A stretch of DNA of 64,000 bases from Microbotryum silenes-acaulis (GCA_003665825.1 QPFY01000023.1:124001-188000); one strand, 5' to 3'. Counted from the stretch's first letter, positions 52,301-64,000 are shown. Notes: generated by a model not told the origin, from the letters alone. Made by a program: numbers and translations.

Positions 52301-53589
52301 CCTTATCAAATGGTCGAGAATTTCAACCCTCGTATCCCCATCATTGTTGGTTGTTTGCTCTCACACGAAGAGAGTTTCGGCTACGTTCAAGTCAGGATCA
52401 AGAAGCATCGCTGGTTCCCCAAGATCCTCAAAACGAACGACCCGCTCATCTTCTCCCTCGGTTGGCGTCGTTTCCAAACCGTGCCCATCTACTCGCTCGA
52501 CGACGGGACAAGGAACCGTATGCTCAAGTACACGCCGGAGCACATGCATTGTCTCGCGACGTTCTACGGACCCATCTCGGCTCCCAACACGGGCTTCTGC
52601 GCCTTCAATCGCCTAGGTAACGACACCCCTTCTTTCCGCGTTTCAGCGAACGGTGTCGTCCTCGACATCAACGGAGCAACTTCGATCGTCAAAAAGCTCA
52701 AACTGACCGGAACGCCGTACAAGATCTTCAAAAACACCGCCTTCGTCAAAGATATGTTCACCTCTTCTCTCGAAGTCGCCAAATTCGAAGGCGCCCATAT
52801 CTGTACCGTTTCCGGGATCCGAGGTCAAGTCAAGAAAGCCCTTTCCAAACCGGAAGGATGTTATCGCGCAGCTTTCGAGGATAAGGTTTTGATGAGTGAT
52901 ATCGTGTTCTTGAGGGCTTGGTATCAGATCAAACCGAGGCAGTTTTATAACCCTGTTGCGTCGTTGTGGTTGAGGGATAAGGCGAGTTGGCAAGGGATGA
53001 GGTTGACGGGTGAAGTGAGGAGGGATCAAGGGGTCAAAACGCCGTCGGATATCAACTCGTTGTACAAGGTCAGTCTTCGTGGTCCTTCAGGATCCGAGCG
53101 TGCAGTAACCGTGCTGAAAGTTCTCATCTTGTGTTGCTCCAGCCGATCGTTCGCGAAACTCGTCGATTCAACACGCTCAAAGTACCTCGCAAGCTTCAAG
53201 CGGCCCTTCCCTACGCGAGCAAACCCAAATTACAAACGCCGCAAAAGAACAAGACCTGTGAGTCTCATCTGAACCAGTCTTTAACCCTTCCGCTATGCAT
53301 AGCTGATGTAAGCTCTCGTTCTCACATAGACATGCAAAAACGCGCCGTCGTCATGGAACCGGACGAGAAACAAGCCCTCTCCCTACTGCAACAAATCCAA
53401 GCCATTTCCCGAGACAAGCTCGCCAAACGCAAGGACAAGAAAGCCGAAACGAAAGAAAAACGGCGGAAGAATTTGGCCAAGATCGATGCGGGGAGAGCGG
53501 AGAAGGAGAAGGAGAAAAAGCAGGAGCATTTCAAGATGCAGGAGAACAAGAAGCAGGCGCAGGAGAGGAAAAGGCAGAGGACTGCTTAA
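49367..53589 (+). CDS. BMS1: Ribosome biogenesis GTPase Bms1
   Basis: Bms1 is the GTPase of the small-subunit processome that brings Rcl1 to pre-40S particles. Exon 1 starts [20 protein letters not shown], followed by [20 protein letters not shown]. The P-loop [14 protein letters not shown] is split by an intron after GPQG. G-domain blocks continue as [57 protein letters not shown] and [19 protein letters not shown] long acidic middle ([20 protein letters not shown]) leads to the conserved C-terminal domain ([80 protein letters not shown]). It ends in a basic coiled tail, QERKRQRTA. The gene is complete, with about nine exons, and is divergent from RPL8. Confidence 0.95.
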
Positions 53590-54037
53590 TGGGATTGTTT
53601 GCAAAGATATTTTTCGAGGTATTTCTTCATGCTTGTAAGATGATGAGTTGCTTTCAGAGATGAGGTGTGCGCGCTTTGAGACTCGCGAGTGACATCGTGA
53701 GGCGCGCACCGGCATGCTCTCCCGCTGCGGCAGAACACGAAAATGACCCCTGGGCCACTGCTGTCGTCCTAGAGGGCTACATGGCCCACGGCGCCTTATG
53801 ATCTCAGCATTATATTGCATGAGGATAGCCTTAGTAAATCTGGTTGAAGACTGGTAGGCTTTATGAATCGTTGGCGAATGACAGCATGTTTTATCCGGCG
53901 GACGGAAATGCAGTGGTCGCGCATTGGCGATCGGCGGCTATAACCGACACGCGTGGTTTCGCCGTGAGCGTGAAGCCACGGTACCCCGCTTCTTCGCTTT
54001 CTCCCCTTCAGCTTCGAAGCCTTCCCACCCCTCTAAA
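53590..54037. other. Intergenic, ARA2 promoter
   Basis: No gene is supported between the same-strand genes BMS1 and ARA2. Confidence 0.55.
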
Positions 54038-55897
54038 ATGTCTTCCACTAGCGCAGATAAGCTTCAACCCGTTGGTGGCCGAGTCTTTGCCCCCATCGAT
54101 ACCTCTGTAAGCTCCCTAGACCAGTCTCAAGCTCCGGGGATCGCAGAGTGCTGATTTCCTGTTCCGCCGGCGATGCCGCCCACATAGAAGTCGATTGGCG
54201 ATGGATTGCTGGAGCTGACCGATGTCCTCGTCGGTGGTGGCGTATTCGGGTGAGCCAATATCACTAGCTTTTCTTGTCTTCTATGTTTCGCATGCCCCCG
54301 ATCAGCCATGCCAAGCCAAGCCAGCTCTTCGCAAACGGGAAATCTCGAGCGCTCGTGCTCACTGAACCCCGATTGCTCCTTCCACCTAGCTACGACTACA
54401 ACACGTCCTCTACTCTCGAATCTTCAATTCCAGAGGATACGCTCCGCCTCGCTTTCCGTTATGGTATTTCCGGAATTGATACTTCGCCCTGTACGTATCC
54501 TTTCCGTCTCCTTTGAAGATCAGTGCGAGGCCCCGGGACAGCAGGGCCTGGCGCCCCACCGGAACACCGTGCCGTCCTCCCCGCCCAGACCTTCGCGCGC
54601 CAAAAGATGTGACCGAATTCGGCTCCGAGATCGATCACTGATCTCAATCAATCTACTTCTCCGCAATCTACAGACTACACGACCTCCGAGACCGTCATCG
54701 GAAAAGCACTTGCCAAGCTCGCCCCCGAGTTCCCTCGTTCGTCGTACCAACTTATCACCAAAATCGGTCGCTACGGCCGAACAAAAGCCGATTTCGACTA
54801 CTCGCCCGAACGCGTGCGTCAATCCGTCGCCAAGTCTTGCGAGTTGATGGGCACGGATTACCTCGATGCTGTTTACTGCCATGATGTCGAGTTCGTCAGT
54901 GAACAAGTCGGGGAAGCTGGAACGGATGGCTGGACGGTGGATTCAGAGGGCAAGATTAGGAAGGAGGATTTGGACAAGTGGGGGCTTGCGGAGGGGGACG
55001 AAGGCGAGATCCGAGGCCCCGGTGATGAGAAGGTCTTGGGCGCGTTGAAGGCGTTGTTCGAATTGAAAAAGGAAGGCAAGATTCGTGCCATTGGCTTCAG
55101 TGGTGAGTGATCCCTTATTCCGTTCTTCAAGAGAGCCGCCTAACCCCTGACCCGATGTCGTCTGGCCCCTATTAGGTTACCCTTTGCCGACGCTCCTTCG
55201 TCTCGCGCGACTGTCGGCTGCCAAGTTGCAACCCATCGATATCATGCAATCGTACTGTCACCACACTGTACGTGCATCATATTCCACATGCGCCCAGAAA
55301 ATGAAACATTCGCACTGACCTTTCCCGATCTCACTCCCCCAGCTCCAAAACACGACCCTGACGACTTTCCTCCCTCTTTTCTACGCCGCCGGCGTAAAGC
55401 AGGTCGTTTCCGCCTCTCCTCTCTCGATGGGTCTCCTCCGCGGTGCCGGAAGTCCCGAATGGCACCCCGCTTCACCTGAGCTTCAACAAGCGACCAAAGA
55501 TGCGGTCGCGGCGATGAAGAAGGAGGGTGTCGAATTGGCCGACGTTGCTTTGGGGTATGGATTGGCTTCGGCGAATTTGGATGCGAGCGTCGGAAGACCT
55601 ACACCTACTGTTGCTGGATTTTCGTAAGTCTCATAAATCCCATCAGTTGCCTCGCGACAGTTGTCTAGACTGTCCCCTTACTTACCCTTTCGCAGCACGC
55701 CCGAAGAGGTTCACGCCACGATGCGCGTCTACAACGCCGTTTACGGTGCGCAAGGCGAATCCCGCGCCGGCCGTCTCCCTGGCCAAGGGTTGCAGAGTGA
55801 GGCGAACCAGAAACAACTTGCTTTGGAGAAGCAGTGCTACGATCTCTTCCAAAAGAGCAAGACGTTGAATTGGGGGTGGGCGTCCGGGAGGGATTAG
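54038..55897 (+). CDS. ARA2: NAD-dependent D-arabinose 1-dehydrogenase-like aldo-keto reductase
   Basis: The protein resembles yeast Ara2, a cytosolic aldo-keto reductase that oxidises D-arabinose to the lactone used for erythroascorbate. Exon 1 is MSSTSADKLQPVGGRVFAPI. Next come IGDGLLELTDVLVGGGVFG and LRLAFRYGISGIDTSPYYTT, containing the catalytic Asp and Tyr, then YQLITKIGRYGRTK (catalytic Lys) and GTDYLDAVYCHDVEFV (catalytic His). Further exons give RAIGFSGYPLPTLLRLARLS, QVVSASPLSMGLLRGAGSPE, ADVALGYGLASA and TPTVAGFSTPEEVHATMRVY. It ends TLNWGWASGRD (TAG 55895-55897). The full AKR tetrad is visible, so the enzyme is probably active. Around six introns interrupt it. L-galactose dehydrogenase-like specificity cannot be excluded. 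Confidence 0.88.
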
Positions 55898-56266
55898 AGA
55901 GGTGGGGGGAGTTCGAAGAGAAGGTCGATTGTAGGGGAAGAGGATTTGAGTAGATTCAATTCTCACACTGGCCACTTCTACAAAGTAGACACAGTCATGC
56001 CACCCTGAGATCGTGCCGCGCGTTTGTCTTCTCCGCCGAGAATGTGATGGCTTCAATGTAGTTGAGCTTATACCAAGATTCATCTCACGGGGGCCTTCTC
56101 TTTTGATCAAACGTAAAGAATGATTTTATGTGCATGTGCATGTCTGAATAGAAAGGGTAGACCGAATAAAGAATCGACAAAATATGAACATTTTCTTCCG
56201 ACCATGATTACCCCCCGGCCGTTTCACCCACAACGTTTCAATCCTGATTCCCTTCCCAGCCAACAA

Positions 56267-56488
56267 CTACAAGCTTGCTCCGGGCGATGATGCGAGACTC
56301 CAGTGGGGATTCAACGGGCCATGGCGACTTAGGTACTCATGGTGCTCTTGCTTGCATCTCTCCCAGACGTCGAATGCTCGTTGTAGACAATCAATGAAAT
56401 GCTGTTGGGTAGCCTCGAATACATTTCTGAGAAGAAGTTTCATGATATCAGGTGAGTTAGAGCTTTCCGCGCTCGGCGGCAACTGCAA
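56267..56488 (-). CDS. Possible small protein, unknown
   Basis: An open frame contains MKLLLRNVFEATQQHFIDCL and RAFDVWERCKQEHHEYLSRH, which look like an amphipathic helix with biased, protein-like composition. It ends at TAG 56267-56269 after SLASSPGASL. A CCTTTGCAG acceptor-like site lies just upstream, so it could be a last exon. No family was recognised and no first exon was found; it may be chance. Confidence 0.25.
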   Translation of the reverse strand: MQLPPSAESSNSPDIMKLLLRNVFEATQQHFIDCLQRAFDVWERCKQEHHEYLSRHGPLNPHWSLASSPGASL

Positions 56489-58090
56489 AGGTCAGACAGC
56501 TCTCTTCGTGTACGACCGGAATAGGGTTTAATTCATAAGGCCGCCCGCCGACAGAAACACGATGAGCGCGGTAGAAGTGAAACGAAGGATTGATCCATCA
56601 CGCGCGGATGAGGTAGTTGGGGAGTGAGATCGGTGGAAAGGAGGGAGTGAGGCGGATCCTCTGGGCACTGCCAAGGGAGGGCCGAACTGCTCGCCTCAGC
56701 ACAGTCTCAGCACTGCCTCAGCTAGTAGCCTCAGCTCGCCTCTACCTACCTACTTTTGACACATCCGGAAAGGCTCTGACTTGGTGAAACAACACGAATC
56801 ACATGAACATTTTGGCTCGAGCTCCTTCCCCACTCGCTCTTACGTCACCGTGCTCGGGCGATGTTCGCCAGAGGAGGTCTCTGCGCGAGGACCCCTGCGC
56901 GGCAGGTTCGGGCTATGTATCTAGAGATCCGCTGTCTTTAGGCCGCTCCTTTTTCCGCGAAAGGGCAAGAGGAGAAGGCGCTTACTCGTGAGCTGCACGT
57001 CGGCTCTGAGCGTGTTGTCGGTAACATCCAAGGCCGCCATTGAAGCGATGGCACAAACTTCGTGAAAGAGAGGCACACTCCGGCCCCGGCTTACTATTGT
57101 AGCCGGTCACAGTTCGGCAACGTCTCGTTCATAGGCTTCACCGTACCTTACGCTACACTTTCAGCACCTCAAGTCAGACAGCATCACTCTTTCTCTTGTC
57201 CTGTCGGGTCTCCCTTCCTCTGACTAGCATCTCAACATGAACTCATGAGATAACCTCCTAGGATCTCGAACACCGCCACCGAGATCCAAGCTCGTTGACC
57301 ATTCCCAACGACCCATGACAGCAACGACAGACAAGCCGCATTCCGGTGGCAGACATCCGGCCTCGTACCCGTTCCTCGGATCCGCGGTCGGGATCAACGC
57401 CGAACAAGTTTCCCCTGCGGGATTAGAGCCGACTTCACTCCTTCGTTCCCGTCGCTTTCCGCAGTCATCCTTTCGTTGAGTTCCTCTTTGCCGGTGGTTC
57501 GTCTTTGTCTCTTACACTTGTCTCTTGCTCCATTCCTGTTCAGTGAGCACCATCTATTGCTCATTTCCAGTTGTATGTAGGTGTCTTGTAGGTGGGTGGG
57601 TGTGGAAAAAGTGTGCGTGTCAAAGCTGGCCCGCGCACACTCGACGATTTTTCTTCGATGAATTTTCTTGAGCAGTTTCAGCCCCTTGTGCAGCGGCACG
57701 CCTCTAAGATCTCTACAAAAGGTCGTTGAGCTTACTCGATGTCTAATGAAGACCATTACACCCTCAAGAAAGCAGGCAACCAAATCGACTCTAGTGGTCC
57801 GTCTTCCAGCTGCAACTTGGTCAGCGTTTCACGCCGAACTTGTTGCTCGAGGCCGGCGCCCCGGGCTGGGCCCCGGCTGACTCAACGGCCGCCGGCCAGA
57901 GCGAGAAGGTCGATTTGACGGGGAATACGAGGGCAGTACATATGCTGTATCACATGGTACACCAATCATTATCAAATCGAATCAGAAGCAGGATGTGAAC
58001 TGTGCAACTTTTGGAGGAACAAACGACTCAGGGGCCTGAGGCTGAAGATCGATCGACGTCGCGCGGTGGGCCGAGGCCTTTGTCGCGTGT

Positions 58091-58140
58091 CGCGCATAGT
58101 CGCGCACTGTCGCGCATAGTCGCGCACTGTCGCGCACTTT
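58091..58140 (+). repeat. 10-bp-period repeat CGCGCANNGT/T x5 upstream of MSB1-like gene
   Basis: Five consecutive 10-bp units, alternating CGCGCATAGT and CGCGCACTGT, about 165-215 bp before the start codon at 58304. Regularly spaced TCGCGCA cores could be transcription-factor sites, or a simple minisatellite. Confidence 0.85.
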
Positions 58141-58303
58141 GTCGCACGGACTGACAAGGCGACTGCTTGCTGGCTTGCTCCTTTCCCCCTGTTCGCCTTG
58201 TCGCTCTTGGGTTTGTTCTGCCTTACATCCGACGCAGACGTTGTGTGCCTTCTGAACCCCTCGACCTTTGTTGTGTCACCCCGACGGCTGACGAACGACG
58301 ACG

Positions 58304-61300
58304 ATGAAGAAGGTGTTTGGTCGCAAGAAATCGGCGACCAAGCTCGGAGCTGGCTCGGGGGGCAATGGGTCCGATCCTTCCTACCACTCGCAGGCAGCTC
58401 CCCCACCACCCGTCGGCCACGGCCACAGCAGCAACAGCCTCGCGGTCGGCCCCGCGTCGACGTCACGCGCCACGGGGGGCAAACGCTCGACCGAGTCGGC
58501 CATGACGCTGCATAGCAACCACTCCAAGAAGCACGTCGACGACTTTGGTCGACCGATCGATCACCGACCCGCGTTTGGCAAGGATTCGTTGGGTCTCGCG
58601 ACCCACGGAAGCGGGCATGGTGGACCCAACAGCTCCGGCCTCCCCAGCTATGCCGCCGATGACGACCCGAACGCGGGAGGCGGCGACTCGGACATGCAGC
58701 TCCTGTTTGGGTATGCCCCGATCGAGACCTTGCTCGAGTTGTCGGTCGAGAGGGTGCTCGAGGTTGTCGTCAAGTGCAGTGAACAGATCAGGGCACGAGG
58801 TCAGTCACCGTTGTCGTTCTCGTGTCGTAATCGGGCGAGTGGAGAGTCGGCGTGTGCACGCGCCTCGCGCCTCCTTGCGTCGACAATTGTCTTTCGTGAG
58901 AGCAGCAGCTGACGCGGTTATGAGCGTGCAGGTGTCGACACTCCACTCATCCTGAGCTCGATGAGTCTCGACTTGACGATGGAAGGCACGTGTTCGCTCA
59001 TTCGTAGCTGTCTCGCCGATCCGAGCGCTTGGACCTTTGGTCAGTCACATGACCTCGACCGAGTCGGGCCCACAGATGTAGCAGCCTCAACCTGACCCAG
59101 GGTCACACGCGCTACTCGTTTCTTTGTTCTCAAAAAGACCTTACTCTCGCGTCCCCTCTGTGCGTGGGTGCACAAATGAAGTGGGCCCTGGCTCGACTCA
59201 TCAACGACCGAAGCGGGCGCGGCTTCGTCAGCTGGGACTTGTACGACGACTTTAAACACAGCGAGAAAGGTCAGTTGAGATTTCGAATCAGGTTCAATCG
59301 TTCGTATGCTGAATTCTGCTTCTTGCGACCTCGACTGCCTAGCTGCTGGCTACCCGCCTCGGCATTGCTCGACCCACTTGATCGCCCGTCTAGCCACGTC
59401 CAGTGCAAAGCTATTGTCAGTCTGGGCAACGTCGTTGATCAAACCCATCGAACAAGAACTAAACCCGATCGCACCTTCTGTCTCGCAGGACCGAGATCCT
59501 TTCTCTCTTCTCGAGCATCTCCGCTCACAGCAAAGCGAACGGAATGCCGCCGAGAAAACTCGCCTCACTGTTTTCGCCCTATATCTTTGGTCTCGCCGAT
59601 GACGAAACATTCGATGCGACGTATGAGCAGTGGCAACGACTGACGGATGCAACGGAGCACATCTTGTTGTCTTACGTGAGTTATTTTCGGTTGGTTTACC
59701 GAGACATGGCCCCCGAGCTAAATTTGAGTCATCTTTGTTTTATTTCCAGATTCGGTATCAGCAAGCCGCAGAGGGAGCATTGCCAACACATCTCGAGAAG
59801 CACATCATTGGATATCCCCAAACACTCAATATTAACTACAGCAATGGGAGAGGAGTTTCGAGGCTTGCGACAGGGGCTCGGGTGGAAGAGGTGGTGCGAA
59901 TTCGCAGATTGACGCGATTCCACTCCCGCAATCTGATCGCGAGTGCTGGGTCAGTCGGAGCATCGGTTGATGTCTACTCGCCAAAAGTGCACGCACCTAA
60001 CCCGTAGCTGGTTTTTCGGCTTCTTCTCAGTACATGGTCCGTTCCAAATTCTTCGGATTGGGCTCTCCTCTTCCCCCGAGGCTACCGCAACAAAACCCTT
60101 GCCGCGCCATCATCGGCGAACCCACCAGCAACGCAATACACCCCTCACTTCCGTCACCTGCTCAACATCCGCGGTAACAACCTTTTTGACGACGAGGACG
60201 ACGACGGCGAGCTGCAGCGGTACAAGTCAACGGTCGAGAAGGACTGGAGCAAGTTTGGCGAACTAGGTTTCAAGGACGTCGAAGCCGGCAAGCTAGAGTT
60301 TGACTTGACCGAATCGGAGCGCACTGCGCCGATACAAAAGAGGGATACGATGGATTGGGTGGGTGACGGCAACGCTCGCAGTTCATGCTTGACTGTATTC
60401 ACTCACTTGAGTATGCTTTGCTGGCCACAGGGAACGTTCGCCAGCTCTGGATTCGGTGGACGAGAGTCGTTCAAACCCAACGACCTCATCTTCCACCAAT
60501 CGATCAACAATCGCGTCAATACCTGGCCCGCCTCGCAGCAAGCGCTCGACACCAAGCTGCGCGCCGCCGAAAAGATGCTCCCGTCTTTCCCCTACGATAC
60601 GACGCCTCGGGAAGAAGCCCGAGTGGTTGTCGACGCTCTATTCTTCGAAGCATGGGCCGACGTGCTCGTCAGTGGTGGATGGGCGAGGGATGAATTGAAG
60701 GAGAGTAGCTTTGCGCTCATACATTGGAAGAGTCGACCGAGGGATGGCGAGCGGGCCAAAGGACGACCGTCTGCCTCGGGCGATGATCGGACCGAGGATC
60801 GATGGGTTTTGGTTGAGGAGTTTGTGCCGAAGGAATACCGAGACGAGTTGACCGACGGCAAGGTGAGTGCTTCTTATTCGGGATGCGTGCGTTACTCTGC
60901 TCTGCCCGCGAATTTCCTGACACGGAACACCCCTTTCCCCACTGCAGCAAAAGAAGCAGAGCAAACGCATCTCGTTCATGCGCTCGGTCCGCAAGAAGAC
61001 GAGCAAGACCGCACTGCCGCGCATTCAACAGCCTATGCCCGTCACCTCGATGAACCTCGTTGCACCTCCGATCAGCAGCTCCTACGCCCGAACGTCGTCG
61101 CCGATGCGGACGATCGACGAGAGCGTCTTCAATCCCGGTGCGACGACGCCGACCAAGACGGTCTCACTTTCTCGTAGCGACATTGAGCGTGCGACAATCG
61201 CCGGATCGACTTACGCTCCTTCCATCACGACGACGGTCGGTCCTAACCGTGGTCATGGACAAGCTTACTCTGGCATGCCGACGACGCAAGAGGAAGGTCG

Positions 61301-62399
61301 ATACAGCACCGACGCTCCCCGCAGCAGTATGGGTGCGTACGGTCCCACCGATTTTGACCCGTCACAAGATCCTCGTACCCCGAATATGCCGCCTCCGGTG
61401 CCGGCTGTCGCGAGCGATGGAACGCGACTGCACGGCGTCGGCGTCATCCACTCGCAGGCATCGCCCGCACCCAGGAATGGTGCTTCAGCCCCAGCGTGGA
61501 TCAGGGATCGAGACCGTAGTGGTAGCGTTTCGTCACATGCAGGAGGCGACGCCACGGAGCCTCCCCGGCAGGCGAAGTTGACGAGCGGTTCCGGTGGGGG
61601 TGCCAAGGGGTTCCTCTCTCGCATGACCTCGCGCAACAAGAAGCCCTCTCCGGCTCCCCTTCCCCCTCACTCGCCGATCTACCAGTTGTCAGCTCCAGCC
61701 GGTCGCGTCATGCCTTTGACCACTGCGGCATTGGCTCAACATTCACCACCCGCACCGATGGGTTCCTCGAGATTAGGTGACAATGGCGGTGTGCCCGGAG
61801 GCCCAGAGGTAATCGTCCAATCTCCATCCGTCCGCACGTTGATGCCACGCTCCGACTCGAGTGGAATTCCGCCTCCTCTGCCCCCCAAAACACCGGATGG
61901 CCATCGCACCCTCACCATCGACGAAGGCGAGTTCGATCCCAGTCAACGCAGCAACGTTCGTGATTCGGTCATGACAACCACGACAATGATGACGACGGGA
62001 ACGGATGCGTACGGTGGTATCGAGTCGATTGAAGAGGAAGGTCAAGTAGGCCAAGTCATGTACCGCGGATCCGACGTCAACTCGTCCGAAGGGGAACCAT
62101 CACCTAGGCGCGTCTTGCTCTCCGAGGTCGTAGGAGGCACCTCGACGTTCGAAAACCAACAGCAACAAGCCTCGGGACTCGTCGCTTCCACTTTACAGAG
62201 GCACGAATCGCTCCTACCCTCTCCCAAGCCTGATGCCGAAGTCCCGGTGGATGTAGGCAGAGATTCCAAGTTCATGAGCGGCACACCATCGCAGTTGAGA
62301 GGTGTAGGACCTACGGGGACGCCGGGGGGTCGGGTTGGCAAGATGATTGGCAAGATTGAAGGCAACGAAGGCGTAAGGTTGACACAGTATGGGTTCTAA
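58304..62399 (+). CDS. MSB1: Msb1/Mug8-domain protein (Rho-GAP-like morphogenesis factor)
   Basis: The N-terminus, MKKVFGRKKSATKLGAGSGG, is basic and Gly/Ser-rich. The Msb1/Mug8 domain then runs over several exons: APIETLLELSVERVLEVVVK, VDTPLILSSMSLDLTMEG, MKWALARLINDRSGRGFVSW, HLIARLATSSAKLLSVWATS, LIKPIEQELNPIAPS, EQWQRLTDATEHILLSY and YQQAAEGALPTHLEKHIIGY. In yeast Msb1 acts with Cdc42, Rho1 and the formin pathway at sites of polarised growth. A long disordered Ser/Pro-rich C-terminal tail (about 470 residues from 60978) ends KIEGNEGVRLTQYGF (TAA 62397-62399). At least seven introns. The domain assignment is from motif memory; the tail is unrecognised. Confidence 0.75.
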
Positions 62400-62924
62400 T
62401 AAGGCTGTTTTAGGATCCTGCCACGTGGTTCCATGTTATTTTTCTATATATTTTTTGCTGCTCTCAATTCCTGTACTCTTGACTACGTCTTTTTGTCCTG
62501 CTTTAATTCTTCTGCACGTTACCCCTTACGTTCCTGCGTTTGAAATACCCTGCTCTGACCTCGTCATGATTGCTGTCCCGGATGTTCTACGACCGCTCAG
62601 ATGACGCAGCCTGCTGAAACTCTTAAGAGAGTAATGATGCTTCGTGGGCAGGAGAAAGCTACACCATGGAGCAATTCTCCCTCTGACAAGCAGGCAATCA
62701 GCTGCGACTGGGTACCCCGCAGCAGTTTCAGGGCTAATATACCGCATAGCCCGCAAAGCTTGTGACATGATGGTCGTCGCACCGATTGGCGCCTCCTATA
62801 CAGATAAACTCAGTCGCTAGCGTGAATCCGCCAGAGATTTAATAACTCGGCCGTAGCCACTGCTCTTGTTGTCTTTTTCCCGCCCATATTCGTCCGCTGA
62901 AAACAGCCGTACCAATCGATAGAT
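62400..62924. other. Intergenic, MSB1-like 3' side
   Basis: No gene is supported. A T-rich stretch (62438-62460) right after the stop codon suits a 3' UTR/polyadenylation region. Confidence 0.5.
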
Positions 62925-63235
62925 ATGAGGGTATGTGTATTCATCGCCACGGTCAGCCTCGCTTCGGTCATCAACGCGCACTGCCCCCCTGTCTGTCAGG
63001 AGCTTGTAAGTCGCTTTCTTTCACTGGGCGCCGGCTTGCGCCGATCTTGATGCGGCGGCTGCCCATACTTCCATATTAACTCACATGTCGAGTTGCGGCC
63101 TCTCAGCAGCAATGGTCATACCCTTACAAAGTGTGCATTGGTCGCAAGCGACTACATTTCACCCCTTTTCTAGTGGAAAAGGGGTCGGCCGAGTGCGAGC
63201 CACGTACGGTACGGGCTTCGAACGGCGGCGAATGA
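62925..63235 (+). CDS. Candidate small secreted protein (two or three exons)
   Basis: Exon 1 (62925-63005) encodes a signal peptide, MRVCVFIATVSLASVINA, then HCPPVCQEL, followed by a GTAAGT donor. An acceptor CTCTCAG or CAGCAG near 63108-63111 opens an in-frame second exon, QWSYPYKVCIGRKRLHF and so on, to TGA 63233-63235. An alternative extra intron (GTGTGC to TTTCTAG, 63132-63175) would change the C-terminus. The mature protein would have about four cysteines. No family was recognised. The signal peptide and splice donor are convincing; the 3' half is not settled. Confidence 0.4.
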
Positions 63236-63629
63236 ATTCTTTCCTTACCACCCTTGATCGGCAAATCTCCAACCCACTCTGCACCGCCATTCCCAAGCAT
63301 CCCCCTACTGCATCGATGAAGCGTTCCGTCGCCTTCGTGCCGATGTGGCTCATTCCCGCAGTTCGCGGTACCCCGCCCTTCTCAGCTCGCGATCCGCTTT
63401 GAGAAGGCCTCAAACGTGCAATGCACGCTGCCAGCCGGACACCGCTGAGACCCATTTTACACGCCAACTCTTTCTGTCGCTCTAGCGTATCGGAAACCTC
63501 TCAGTGTGGGTGAAGCGATATTATATTTACAATGCATCGACTTCAAAAGGGACTAAATGACGTTGAAAGGAGCACAGCATTAATTGAACCTCCGCACCGC
63601 TATATACTAGAACGCGTCCCTCATACCCT
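63236..63629. other. Intergenic near right edge
   Basis: No gene is supported. Contains AT-rich TATATTATATTTAC near 63520 and TATATACTAG near 63602. Confidence 0.5.
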
Positions 63630-64000
63630 TCACACTTCCGGGTTGTTGTTCTTCTTTTTGCCCTCATCATCCTTAGGCACGACATGCATCCTCAATTCCC
63701 CTACCGGTTCCATGGGCTTACCGCCGTTCTGGAAGTACCCCTCCCCTTCTCTCAACCCCGCTTCATCACCGGGAATGACCTCCCTGCCCAACCATTTTCC
63801 CGACTTGCCTAACCCGCCCAAAAACTCCTCCGAGACCTCGACGATCTTAGCCATCACTTCCTTACCATCGAGCCTAGCCCCCAACACTTTCGCGACCCGG
63901 GGGAAGAGCAAAGAGACGTCGGAGAAGCTCGGATGGATAGTGCCTACTAGGGTCATGAACCAACTAGGTGCTTGAACATTTTCGACGATGGCGCGTACGA
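63630..64000 (-). CDS. PAF-acetylhydrolase-like phospholipase, C-terminal part; 5' end outside window
   Basis: The open frame enters from the right edge and stops at TAG 63630-63632. It reads RAIVENVQAPSWFMTLVGTI, HPSFSDVSLLFPRVAKVLGA and KIVEVSEEFLGGLGKSGK, and ends KDDEGKKKNNNPEV. The LVGTIHPSFSDV motif resembles the segment around the catalytic His of platelet-activating-factor acetylhydrolase-type lipases (GSVHxxFxDF). These cleave short or oxidised acyl chains from phospholipids. The nucleophile Ser and Asp would lie beyond the window, so the assignment is tentative. Confidence 0.5.
   Translation of the reverse strand, partial: VRAIVENVQAPSWFMTLVGTIHPSFSDVSLLFPRVAKVLGARLDGKEVMAKIVEVSEEFLGGLGKSGKWLGREVIPGDEAGLREGEGYFQNGGKPMEPVGELRMHVVPKDDEGKKKNNNPEV

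Larger units (their letters stand above)
55898..58303. other. Gene-poor region between ARA2 and MSB1-like gene
   Basis: 2.4 kb without a convincing gene. A small minus-strand open frame lies at 56267-56488 (listed separately), and a 10-bp-period repeat lies near the right end. Confidence 0.5.

Overview
The window is a piece of a fungal nuclear genome, most likely a basidiomycete. Coding sequence is GC-rich and nearly every gene is split by several 50-100 nt introns with GTGAGT/GTAAGT-type donors and YAG acceptors. The repertoire is typical of basidiomycetes: an O-GlcNAc transferase, a DUF6534-like membrane protein pair, a KDM3-like JmjC protein, an Msb1/Mug8 protein, and a Ty1/copia element. 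GC content and intron density would suit Pucciniomycotina (Microbotryomycetes-like yeasts or smuts), but that placement is inference only.

Layout. 1-8.3 kb is a housekeeping block: the 3' part of an O-GlcNAc transferase (+), a NAPE-PLD-like phospholipase (-), proteasome subunit beta-2 (-), and a Gvp36-type BAR protein (+). About 8.3-26.3 kb is a repeat-rich island. It holds a ~1.2 kb fold-back inverted repeat with an extra partial arm copy. It also holds a 2.75 kb direct duplication carrying two DUF6534-like 7-TM genes, the ESCRT-II gene VPS25, about 2.5 kb of apparently non-coding DNA with small hairpins, and a nearly intact 5 kb copia retrotransposon. The element has 215 bp LTRs and a CAGGG target duplication, and its pol is interrupted by one in-frame stop.

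From 26.3 kb genes are dense again. They are a tiny three-exon gene for a secreted six-cysteine peptide (-), STE24 (+), EFG1 (-), MRPL32 (-), an unknown (DUF1770-like?) membrane protein (-), RPL11 (+), a KDM3-like JmjC protein that has lost two iron ligands (+), NPC1/NCR1 (-), RPL8 (-), BMS1 (+), ARA2 (+) and an Msb1/Mug8-domain protein (+). The right end has a second possible secreted peptide (+) and the 3' end of a PAF-acetylhydrolase-like gene (-).

The genes do not form one pathway. EFG1, BMS1, RPL11 and RPL8 all belong to ribosome production. VPS25, GVP36 and NPC1 belong to endomembrane and vacuole traffic. The least expected items are the short secreted cysteine-rich gene, the JmjC pseudo-demethylase, the duplicated DUF6534 genes (one with a compensated frameshift) and the fold-back repeat. 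Exon boundaries were read by eye from splice signals and reading-frame continuity. Gene limits are start to stop codon, without UTRs.
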